Source: Microbulbifer aggregans
GTDB lineage: Bacteria > Pseudomonadota > Gammaproteobacteria > Pseudomonadales > Cellvibrionaceae
DNA length: 64,000 bases
Assembly (NCBI RefSeq): GCF_001750105.1
Contig: NZ_CP014143.1
Coordinates: 434,001 to 498,000 of the forward strand
Reading direction: 5' to 3'
Of this stretch, positions 36,197-43,281 are shown piece by piece. Each line of letters opens with the position of its first letter. Positions within the stretch are counted from its first letter, which is position 1. The position numbers and the translations under genes were made by a program. A model generated the notes under the pieces. The model searched no databases, had not been told where the DNA came from, and was given only the letters and a program-made list of their open reading frames with translations.

Positions 36197-36541
36197 TCAC
36201 TTTACAATGACCTTGCCCTGGGCCGTGTTCGGGTTGAACTCACCAAAAAAGGGATACTCGCCCGGAGGCAGCGGCCCGATAAAAATGATCGCTCTCTGCC
36301 CTCCCATAATGACTTTTTCCCGATTGAGTTCATAACTCTCGAACTCCTCCGGAGTCGGGTCCCGGTTGTAGACAATAAGCTTCACTTTCGTATTTGCAGG
36401 CACAGTAATTTCCGCTGGGTGAAACAGGTGATCACGAATCTCCAGTTCGATCACCGGGCGCTCAGCGGCCACGGCACTCAACCCGACTGAAACGGACCAC
36501 AGCAGCAGGACAAATCGACAGGAGAAAGTCCTTTTAATCAT
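36197..36541 (-). CDS. Exported cupredoxin-like protein lacking copper ligands
   Basis: A 114-residue exported protein: signal peptide MIKRTFSCRFVLLLWSVSVG..., then a cupredoxin fold (ELEIRDHLFHPAEITVPANTKVKLIVYN ... EFESYELNREKVI ... GPLPPGEYPFFGEFNPNTAQG). In FTR1-linked cupredoxins the last loop normally reads like FFGEFHP or FYC..H; here it reads FFGEFNP, so the usual Cys and His ligands are absent and only a possible His in the first strand remains. The start at 36541 overlaps the sensor kinase stop by 8 bases; the long upstream frame is a shadow of the kinase gene. Probably a periplasmic partner of FTR1. Confidence 0.78.
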   Translation of the reverse strand: MIKRTFSCRFVLLLWSVSVGLSAVAAERPVIELEIRDHLFHPAEITVPANTKVKLIVYNRDPTPEEFESYELNREKVIMGGQRAIIFIGPLPPGEYPFFGEFNPNTAQGKVIVK

Positions 36542-37889
36542 TCTCTTCTCCATCAAAATCACGGCCACTGCCTGCCGGAAAAAAGACCCGGATAGAGAGA
36601 CCTGTGGCAAAACGCGAGTCGTCCAGTTGAACTTCTGCTCGGTGCAGGCGCGCGATATGCTCAACGATCGACAATCCGAGACCGCTGCCTTCAGCATGAC
36701 TGGCGTGTCGATCGCCACCGACCCGATAAAATCGCTCGAAAATCCTGGCACGCTCCTGCTCGGGGATACCCGGCCCGGAATCTTCCACCTGAATGTAGGC
36801 TCCACGCCCAGTCCTTCCGGTCGTCACCAGGATCTCGCCGCGCTCTGGCGTGTACTTGCCGGCATTACTTAACAGGTTACTGATCAACAGTGTCAGCGCG
36901 AACGCATCACCCTGAATGGTTGCACTTTCCCCCTGCAAGGAGATGTTCTGCTGTTTCGCCGAAAAAAGTTCATAGCGCTCGGTGATCACCTCACGGGTAA
37001 GCTGCCGCAGGTCCAGAGTCTCAAGACGTGTCGGATAATGTTCCGGATTGGTCCGGAAGAGGGTCAGCATCTGCTCGACAAGCTGTGCCATTCTCGTGAC
37101 GCTATGGCGCAGTTTCTCCAGCGATCCAGACCGCTCCGCAAGACCCGCATCCTGAAGTTCCTGTTCCAGATTGTGCAGATGCACCTGAATGGCACTGATC
37201 GGCGTTCGTAATTCATGGGCTGCATCTGCGGAGAAACGACGTTCCCTCTCAAAGGAAGCACCAAGACGAGTCAGCAGTGCATTGGTAGAGCGAATCACCG
37301 GCTGCAATTCTTCAGGCGGTTCTGACACCTGAAGTGGTTCCAGATCCTCGGCGCGTTTCTGCCGCAATGCACTCGCCAGTTCTCGCAGGCTGGATAGACC
37401 GCGCCCAATCACCAGCCAGATCAGTAATGCTGCCAGCGGCAGGGCCAGCAGCGTGGGCAACACCGATTCGAGCACCACCCGCTCTGCCAACTGAAAACGC
37501 AGATCAGCCCTTTCGCCCACCTGAATCCAGCGTGCGGATTCAGGGGAAAAATGCGTATAGACCCGCCAGCGGTAACCCGCAAAATTGTTCTCCCGGTAAC
37601 CCTCTTCCAGTGGGACCATCGGCTGATCCGGCGTGTTGACAGATTTCAGCAGACTTTCACCCGCCTCATTCCACAGCTGCAGGGCGACTTCACCATCATC
37701 CGGCAACTCCGTTTGCACCCGCTCCAACGGTAGCTTTTCCAACAGCGCTGCAGTGGCGGCAAGCTGGCGATCGAGCAGCTGCTGGGCTGCAGCCATACTC
37801 TCCCGGTAACCATGTAAGGCGGCCAGAAAATTGACCAGAGTAATCGTCGATAACAGCGCGACCAGCAGGAAGACCCGGATCGATCTCAC
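36534..37889 (-). CDS. Membrane-bound two-component sensor histidine kinase
   Basis: A 451-residue kinase: TM1 (about residues 5-26), a periplasmic domain of ~130 residues, TM2 (about 143-165, LLALPLAALLIWLVIG), HAMP-like linker, phospho-acceptor His in AAHELRTPISAIQVHLHNL, N box (LISNLLSNAGKYT), G1 DSGPGIP and G2 GSGLGLSIV. The organisation is of the QseC/TctE/PmrB type. The periplasmic part holds an E-x-x-E motif (E75-A-G-E78), a form that binds Fe(III)/Fe(II) in PmrB/BqsS-like sensors; here it is only suggestive. GTG start overlapping the regulator stop by 4 bases. By context it may sense iron. Confidence 0.88.
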   Translation of the reverse strand: MRSIRVFLLVALLSTITLVNFLAALHGYRESMAAAQQLLDRQLAATAALLEKLPLERVQTELPDDGEVALQLWNEAGESLLKSVNTPDQPMVPLEEGYRENNFAGYRWRVYTHFSPESARWIQVGERADLRFQLAERVVLESVLPTLLALPLAALLIWLVIGRGLSSLRELASALRQKRAEDLEPLQVSEPPEELQPVIRSTNALLTRLGASFERERRFSADAAHELRTPISAIQVHLHNLEQELQDAGLAERSGSLEKLRHSVTRMAQLVEQMLTLFRTNPEHYPTRLETLDLRQLTREVITERYELFSAKQQNISLQGESATIQGDAFALTLLISNLLSNAGKYTPERGEILVTTGRTGRGAYIQVEDSGPGIPEQERARIFERFYRVGGDRHASHAEGSGLGLSIVEHIARLHRAEVQLDDSRFATGLSIRVFFPAGSGRDFDGEEND

Positions 37890-38548
37890 CGACCGGGCCC
37901 CAGCTTGTAACCGACGCCGCGAATGGTCTGGATAAACTCGGGATAGATTTTCTTGCGCAGGTTATGGATATGGACATCGACCGTATTACTGGCGACCTCC
38001 TCGCCCCAGCTGTAGAGTTTGTCCTCCAGCTGTTCGCGGCTGAGAATATGCCCCGGACGTTCGGCGAGAGCGCGCAGGAGCGCAAACTCGCGCCGCGAAA
38101 GCTTTACCGTTTGGCCATTCAGCAGCACTTCGTGACTGGCCGTGTTGATGGCTACCTCGCCGATCACTATCTCCGGGCTGCGACTGGCACCGCTACGGCG
38201 CTCCAGTGCCCGCAACCTGGCGAGTAACTCATCCACGGCAAAGGGTTTGGTGAGGTAATCATCGGCACCGGCATCCAGCCCCTGAATCTTGGCGGTCAGC
38301 GCATCCCGTGCTGTGAGAATCATCACCGTGCAGCCGACGCCCTTCTGTCGCAGAGATTTCAGTACATCGATACCATCCACGTCCGGCAGACCGAGGTCGA
38401 GAATGATGAGATCCGGGTGGGCCGCCTGGGCCAGCGCAATACCCTCCCTGCCGGTGCGAGCGCAATCCACCGCATAGGCCTCATGGCGCAGGGCGGTGGC
38501 AATGCCGTCAGCCAGCGATTCATCATCCTCGATCAGCAGAATGCGCAC
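37886..38548 (-). CDS. OmpR-family response regulator
   Basis: A 220-residue regulator of the QseB/PmrA type: receiver domain with acidic pair IEDDE, phosphorylation site LIILDLGLPDVDG and conserved Lys in TKPFAVDEL, then a winged helix-turn-helix (EVLLNGQTVKLSRREFALLRALAE ... NTVDVHIHNLRKKI). The start is GTG at 38548, sharing one base with the TPR gene's stop codon. It forms a pair with the downstream kinase, embedded in the middle of the ten-gene operon, which suggests the pair regulates this operon. Confidence 0.92.
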   Translation of the reverse strand: MRILLIEDDESLADGIATALRHEAYAVDCARTGREGIALAQAAHPDLIILDLGLPDVDGIDVLKSLRQKGVGCTVMILTARDALTAKIQGLDAGADDYLTKPFAVDELLARLRALERRSGASRSPEIVIGEVAINTASHEVLLNGQTVKLSRREFALLRALAERPGHILSREQLEDKLYSWGEEVASNTVDVHIHNLRKKIYPEFIQTIRGVGYKLGPGR

Positions 38549-39201
38549 TAATGCAGTTTTCCTTCAATTTTTGCCTTCAGGCTTTTGATTTCACCCAGCC
38601 GTCCCTCACTGGCTACTGGCCGCGCCATATCACGGGGTGCGTTTTCTGCACGCTGCACATACTGCAGTGCGCGAGCATAGTCTTTACTCTGGAACAGATA
38701 GTCGGCATAGAAGTAATTGGCATCTATATCATCTTCGCCCAGCGCCAGACCTTTGCGGAGATATTCCTCTGCTTTTTTATCATCGCCAAAGCCGATTGGC
38801 CAACCGGGCACCTGGTAATAGAGTGAACCCAGGCTGGTGAAGGCCGCCCCATCGAGCACACTGCCATCGATTGCGATGGCATGCTCCAGATCGGCTTTTG
38901 CTTCCTTGACCGCAGACAGTGCACCGAGCCCACCCTTCGCCCCCGCGTAGGAGGCGCGAATAATGCCACTCCAGACCCAGACCGGGGCACTGTGACTGAA
39001 CTCGCTGGTAGCGGAACGGGCCCGCTCCGACAGCTGCTGGAACTTCTCGGCCTGCTCCTTTTCCGGCGTGCGGTATTTGATCTGTGCCCAGGCGTGCTGC
39101 AGCTCCTGCACGGTCTGTGAAGCATCAGCCGCCCACAGCTGGGGAGCAACGGCCAGAGTCAGCGCAACGGCTATCAGCCGGACTAGTAATGCCTTTTTCA
39201 T
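38548..39201 (-). CDS. Exported TPR-like protein
   Basis: A 217-residue protein with a signal peptide (ALLVRLIAVALTLAVAPQLWA-AD) and a mature part of helical repeats (LQHAWAQIKYRTPEKEQAEKFQQL, YLRKGLALGEDDIDANYFYADYLFQ, DYARALQYVQRAENAP), consistent with TPR-type repeats in a periplasmic protein like the TatT component of TRAP systems. No enzyme motif. It overlaps the SDR stop by 4 bases and the regulator start by 1 base, so it is translationally linked to both. A binding or scaffold role is likely; the ligand is unknown. Confidence 0.75.
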   Translation of the reverse strand: MKKALLVRLIAVALTLAVAPQLWAADASQTVQELQHAWAQIKYRTPEKEQAEKFQQLSERARSATSEFSHSAPVWVWSGIIRASYAGAKGGLGALSAVKEAKADLEHAIAIDGSVLDGAAFTSLGSLYYQVPGWPIGFGDDKKAEEYLRKGLALGEDDIDANYFYADYLFQSKDYARALQYVQRAENAPRDMARPVASEGRLGEIKSLKAKIEGKLH

Positions 39202-40022
39202 AGGACTTCTCCTGATAAGTCACCTTGTTTCGCGTAGCGTCGGATGACGGGCAGTTTCTTCGACAAGGCACTGTCCACCAGGCTGGGGAACAGTGCGTTG
39301 ATCTTGATAAAAAGGCGCTCCGGCCAGCCGATAAAACGGCGCTGCCCTGAAGGTCGGTGAAGCAGGTCCGCGCACTGCCTGGCGACGACAGCCGGCGTGT
39401 CGGATTTGTTGCGCAGTGCCCGGTTCAGGGCGCGAACCGCAGGCGTATTCAGTTCCGTATCAACGGCCCTCGGGGCAAGGTAGTGAACACGCACACCACT
39501 GTCGGCACACTCACGCCGCAGCGCCTCAGTAAAAGCGAACAGTCCCGCCTTGCTGGCGCTGTAAGCCGTAAAGCCCGGATGGCCAATATGACCGAAAGCG
39601 GAGCCGATATTGATCACCGCCCCCTCGGGACTTTGCTCCAGCAACGGGAGAAGATCGCGGGTCAGTGTCATGGGCACCAGAAGATTGGTGTGGAGAATAT
39701 CGGCGAGTTCACGATCCGCCAGGTCTCCCAGCAGCGCAAAGCGCGAGATGCCGGCATTATTGATCAGGACATCGAGCCCCGCTTCCTCACGGCACATTTG
39801 CATCAGCTGCCGTCGCCCGCCGCTATCGAGCAGGTCGGCGGCCAGTACCCGGTGACGTTCTGGGTCAGTGAGGGAGCGCCGCAACTGTTCCAGTCGATCG
39901 ACGTTGCGTCCCTGTAATAGCAAGCGGTCACCCCGCTCTGCCAGAAGCCTTGCAATGGCATTGCCGAGACCGCCACTGGCTCCGGTCAGCAATACAGTGC
40001 GGGATTTTTGCCGGGCACCCAT
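39198..40022 (-). CDS. Short-chain dehydrogenase/reductase of the iron operon
   Basis: A 274-residue SDR: NAD(P) motif TGASGGLGNAIA, NNAGIS, catalytic Ser in INIGSAFG and YSASKAGLFA for Tyr/Lys. The ATG at 40022 lies one base after the diiron-oxidase stop (TGAAATG), while the longer frame overlaps that gene. C-terminal extension RFIGWPERLFIKINALFPSLVD resembles lipid-active SDRs. As the fourth gene of the operon it probably reduces or oxidises an acyl-derived intermediate made by the ligase and oxidase; the substrate is not known. Confidence 0.85.
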   Translation of the reverse strand: MGARQKSRTVLLTGASGGLGNAIARLLAERGDRLLLQGRNVDRLEQLRRSLTDPERHRVLAADLLDSGGRRQLMQMCREEAGLDVLINNAGISRFALLGDLADRELADILHTNLLVPMTLTRDLLPLLEQSPEGAVINIGSAFGHIGHPGFTAYSASKAGLFAFTEALRRECADSGVRVHYLAPRAVDTELNTPAVRALNRALRNKSDTPAVVARQCADLLHRPSGQRRFIGWPERLFIKINALFPSLVDSALSKKLPVIRRYAKQGDLSGEVL

Positions 40023-40023
40023 T

Positions 40024-40701
40024 TCAGGCCACCTCTGTTTGCGGAAATGCCGCCTGCCGTTCGACTTCGCGGAAGATGTCACCGTAGAGTCTGTAAATGA
40101 CCCGGGCACTGTGAATGATGGCTTGCTGGTCTGCGGGATCGGTGATGCGGTTCATCAGACCCTTGAAAAATTCCACATGGCCGATGTCCAGGGCGCCATG
40201 TGAACGCAGGTAACTGAACGCCTTTTCCGGGAGTTGCAGCGACTCCGCGATCGCCCCGGCTGCGCTGTCGGCGAGCTGGATACTGGTACCTTCCAGCACG
40301 TGCACCATGCCGAAAAAGCCGAGCGGATTACCCCGTGCAATGGTGTCGTAGGCATAAGCCACCATCAATTCGGTCGACAGATTGGGGGAACTCCGGCGTA
40401 TCACCTCAGCGTCGCCACCGCAGGCAGTAATGTCATTCAGGATCCACTCCTGATGACCGGTCTCTTCTTCGATATATTCCGCAATCGCCTCGCGGAGCCA
40501 TTCCTGCTGATCGGTCAAACGACTGCCACAGGCCATCAGCAGCGGCACCGTGTGCTTGACGTGATGGTAAGCCTGGCTGAGAAAGGCGATGTATTCGTCC
40601 CGGGTCAGGTCACCGCGGGCTCCGCGCTGGATCAGCGGGACTTCGAGCAGTCCCTGCCGGGCGGCACGGGTTTGCTCCTGGAGCTGGTCAAAAAACTTCA
40701 T
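40024..40701 (-). CDS. Haem-oxygenase-like diiron oxidase (TenA/PqqC superfamily)
   Basis: A 225-residue all-helical protein of the iron-containing redox (HDO) group. Candidate metal ligands are E80 and H83 (EEETGH), E137 (VLEGTS) and H168-x3-D172-x2-H175 (SHGALDIGH), a spacing like the H-x3-D-x2-H of the chlamydial HDO CADD. Family members perform oxygen-dependent oxidations, such as UndA (alkene formation) and SznF. It overlaps the ligase stop by 4 bases (ATGA) and is followed by the SDR after one base. An iron enzyme in an operon that also carries an iron permease is notable. The exact reaction is unknown. Confidence 0.82.
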   Translation of the reverse strand: MKFFDQLQEQTRAARQGLLEVPLIQRGARGDLTRDEYIAFLSQAYHHVKHTVPLLMACGSRLTDQQEWLREAIAEYIEEETGHQEWILNDITACGGDAEVIRRSSPNLSTELMVAYAYDTIARGNPLGFFGMVHVLEGTSIQLADSAAGAIAESLQLPEKAFSYLRSHGALDIGHVEFFKGLMNRITDPADQQAIIHSARVIYRLYGDIFREVERQAAFPQTEVA

Positions 40702-42182
40702 GATGAGACTCTCGCTGTTTCGTACATGGAATCGATCAGATCGGCGTAAGTGCTGGCAATATCACCTCTTCGCGGTCGCCCGTTAGCAGTGAGCAACGCC
40801 CCCTGGAAAGTGAGCGGCTCCGGCAACGGCCGCCACTCACGCAGTTGTGCGTAATCGGGGAGTTTGGTATTGACTCGGGCCAGCCACTGATCGACAGCCG
40901 CCTCGTCCGTGCCGGGGAGCGGGAAAATCAATGCGCTGCAATAGGGACGGTCATCCCCCACAACGACACACTGGGCAATGGTCGGTGAAAGTAATACCTC
41001 GCTCTCGATCCACTCGGGGGAGATGTTGCGGCCAAACGAGCTGATCAGGATATTCTTGCGACGCCCGGTAATATGCAGGAATCCCGCTTTATCCAGAGCT
41101 CCCAGGTCTCCGGTAGACAGCCACGCATCCGGATCGGCGAGTTCATCCAGATAACCCAGATAGCGCGGCCCGCGCACCAGGACTTCGCCGTCTTTTACCC
41201 TGATCTCACAGTGCGGCAGAGGCCTGCCTGCAGCTCCCGGGTGATCGGCCCCGGGCAGATTCAATGCCACTACCGAGCCACACTCGGAGAGGCCATAGCC
41301 CTCAAATACCGGCAGTCCGAGACGGCGAGCCCGGCACAACAGATCCGCGGCCACTTTGCCGCCGCCCACGGCGATGAATCTCAATGAGGGTGGCGCTTTC
41401 CAGCCACGGTCAACAGCCGTCACCAGCAGCTTGAGCATCTGCGGCAACAGGATGAGACTATGCGGACGATGGTGATCGATGCTGCTGCACAGCCGGGCTA
41501 TGTCTAGCTGCGAGCTCCCGCTCAACCCGAGGCTGTCGAGCCCGGGGGCAATAACCAGGCCGCCGAGGAGCCAGCTGGTATAGGCACCAGCCACGTTCTC
41601 GAGCAGGGTGGCCAGCGGCAAGATACACAGGTGGCGCCGACAGCCGAGGCTTTGCAGCTCGCGGGCCAGTGCCGCCGCTGTGTTCAGCTGTGTGTCATTG
41701 GAGAGACAGACCCCTCGCGGCGCGCCCGTGGACCCGGAAGTAAAAGTCACCTTGGAGGTCTCAGGCGGCAGCGCTGCCGTCCGCACCTTTGGAATTTCAA
41801 TCAGTGCCAGATCATCGATGTTGGCTTTCGCCTGCCCGGTTTCCGGCAGTGTTGTAAAGCGCTCACAGTCATCGGTAAGAATGGCCTGCATGCCGCTTGC
41901 AACAATGGTGTGCGATAGCTGGGCTGAAGAGAAAAAACCCGGAAGAGGCACCAGCACCGTGCCAGCCTGCTGACAGGCCAGGTCGGCAATAAGCCACTGG
42001 GGACCGTTGTCGGCATGCAGACCGATGACTGACAGGGACAGTGTCTGCAGCTGTGCCGCCATCAGCCCGATACGCTGGCGCAGCTGGCCGAAAGTCAGCA
42101 GCTCTTCTCGACCCTCCAGGGCCGGGGCATCACTCGGCGGCTGTTGCAGTGCCTGGACAAGTGTCTTTCCGATCAATTCCAT
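40698..42182 (-). CDS. AMP-forming acyl ligase
   Basis: A 494-residue adenylate-forming enzyme. Core motifs: TFTSGSTGAPRGV (ATP loop), FEGYGLSECGSVVAL, STGDLGALDKAGFLHITGRRKN, and a C-terminal lobe with a conserved Lys-containing segment (FQGALLTANGRPRR). It probably activates a carboxylic, perhaps fatty, acid as acyl-AMP and transfers it to CoA or a partner protein. It is shorter than long-chain acyl-CoA synthetases. The ATG at 42182 lies inside the last codons of the hemolysin-family gene (10-base overlap); the longer frame overlaps that gene completely and is rejected. Confidence 0.88.
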   Translation of the reverse strand: MELIGKTLVQALQQPPSDAPALEGREELLTFGQLRQRIGLMAAQLQTLSLSVIGLHADNGPQWLIADLACQQAGTVLVPLPGFFSSAQLSHTIVASGMQAILTDDCERFTTLPETGQAKANIDDLALIEIPKVRTAALPPETSKVTFTSGSTGAPRGVCLSNDTQLNTAAALARELQSLGCRRHLCILPLATLLENVAGAYTSWLLGGLVIAPGLDSLGLSGSSQLDIARLCSSIDHHRPHSLILLPQMLKLLVTAVDRGWKAPPSLRFIAVGGGKVAADLLCRARRLGLPVFEGYGLSECGSVVALNLPGADHPGAAGRPLPHCEIRVKDGEVLVRGPRYLGYLDELADPDAWLSTGDLGALDKAGFLHITGRRKNILISSFGRNISPEWIESEVLLSPTIAQCVVVGDDRPYCSALIFPLPGTDEAAVDQWLARVNTKLPDYAQLREWRPLPEPLTFQGALLTANGRPRRGDIASTYADLIDSMYETARVSS

Positions 42183-42883
42183 GCTGGAGCCCTCCGCAAC
42201 ACCTGAGCGAGTGACTGTGCCTCTGTGGCATAGGCATCGAGCATTGATCTTATTGCAGGCAATCGCAGTAGCCGCGCTCGCTCTGCCGGCACATTGATCG
42301 CGGTGACGACCGGACGGGTTTCGTAATAACTCCCCCACTCGGACAGACCATCACCGAGCCGCCGCCCATCGGCTTCACAAAGTGCCAGTGGTTCTCGGGC
42401 GAGCTTGCCCAGGAGTTGCTGTACTTCAGGGGTGGCGGTGAAAATTGCCCAGGTCAGGCCAGCGGCATGAAGCAGTTCAGCCAGCATCAGGAACAGGTAC
42501 AGACTTCCACCGCGACTGGTGGCAACCAGATTGCCAATCTCGACCACCTGGTGGCGCTCGACCGGCTGCAAGGTAACACTGGCGAGACGCTGCTCAATGG
42601 GCTCGTCGAGATACTGCTCCAGAAACAGGGATTCCTGGCCGGCCCGGCGCAGGCCCAGAGCCGCCCGCGTTTGGTCAGCCCCGCGGAGAGCCAGTAAGCA
42701 GGGCAAGAAATGCCGAATACGGGCACCGTAGGTCGTGGCAAACTTGGCGGCGATATAGCCCTCAAGCGCATGCCGCCCACTGTCATACGGCGTCAAAAGA
42801 TCGAATAACGGCGGCGCGAGGATGGGTCCAGAAGGCCCCACCGGTTCGACCGCCCCGGCGTACTGACAGGATTCCAGTGACAT
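42173..42883 (-). CDS. Thermostable-hemolysin family protein (GNAT-like)
   Basis: A 236-residue protein of the family named after Vibrio 'thermostable hemolysin'. Family patterns: RIRHFLPCLLALRG, AALGLRRAGQESLFLEQYLDEPIE, VVEIGNLVATSRGGSLYLFLMLAELL, WAIFTATPEV and EWGSYYETRPVV. The pattern of an N-terminal variable part, a beta-strand with FLEQYLD and a final FTAT strand resembles acyltransferases of the GNAT/acyl-homoserine-lactone-synthase fold (from memory of family clans, not checked). There is no signal peptide or toxin feature. It is the first gene of the ten-gene operon, 400 bases from the divergent usp gene. An acyl-transfer role with the adjacent ligase is more plausible than haemolysis. 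Confidence 0.78.
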   Translation of the reverse strand: MSLESCQYAGAVEPVGPSGPILAPPLFDLLTPYDSGRHALEGYIAAKFATTYGARIRHFLPCLLALRGADQTRAALGLRRAGQESLFLEQYLDEPIEQRLASVTLQPVERHQVVEIGNLVATSRGGSLYLFLMLAELLHAAGLTWAIFTATPEVQQLLGKLAREPLALCEADGRRLGDGLSEWGSYYETRPVVTAINVPAERARLLRLPAIRSMLDAYATEAQSLAQVLRRAPAWN

Positions 42884-43070
42884 GGCTCAACCTCGTCTGG
42901 AAGGGAATACTGGCAGTCTACGGGTGGCAAATTAAGACAAACTTAAGAGTCTCGCCCGAGCGCAAAAACCGGCGCGCAAAGACACATACCTCGCCCTCCC
43001 AGGGGCCTCTCGTTCCAGAAGGCGATCACATACCTGCCCGCGACTCCCGCCGTAACCTTGTCCCAGCCGC

Positions 43071-43090
43071 CAATAGCCCTAGTGCTATTG
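43071..43090. promoter_or_regulatory. 20-bp near-perfect palindrome (operator candidate)
   Basis: CAATAGC-CCTAGT-GCTATTG: 7-bp arms are perfect inverted repeats and the centre CTAG is itself symmetric, leaving one mismatched pair. It lies 30 bases from the FNR box and about 190 bases from each flanking start codon. The binding protein is unknown; the two-component regulator of the ten-gene operon is one candidate, although OmpR-type regulators normally use direct repeats. Confidence 0.4.
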
Positions 43091-43119
43091 CTCTCAGGAT
43101 TTAGCGTAATCCGGCGTCA

Positions 43120-43133
43120 TTGATTTCCATCAA
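43120..43133. promoter_or_regulatory. Perfect FNR/ANR box upstream of usp
   Basis: TTGATTTCCATCAA matches the FNR consensus TTGAT-N4-ATCAA at every defined base. If the transcript starts near 43167, the box is centred at about -41, the class II activation position, and CACAAT at 43155-43160 is a fair -10 element. It predicts activation of the tandem Usp gene when oxygen is low. Confidence 0.75.
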
Positions 43134-43281
43134 GGCAGCCCCCATCCCGATCGCCACAATGGACCCAATTCTGTCACGGGCGGTGCGCATAATGCCGCGC
43201 ATGGACCCTGGCTCTCCGGCACCGATCGCATAGCGGGCCGGGCAGCCGTTTTTATCAGTGCCGTTGTTATCAGGAGGAAAC

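Larger units (their letters stand above)
42884..43281. other. 398-base divergent region with FNR box and palindrome
   Basis: This lies between the ten-gene operon (minus) and the usp gene (plus). It has no credible gene. It holds a 20-bp near-palindrome (43071-43090) and a perfect FNR/ANR box (43120-43133), described separately. Confidence 0.6.

Noticed and set aside
42173..42883. Secreted haemolysin toxin
   Set aside because: There is no signal peptide or pore-forming feature, and it lies in a metabolic operon.
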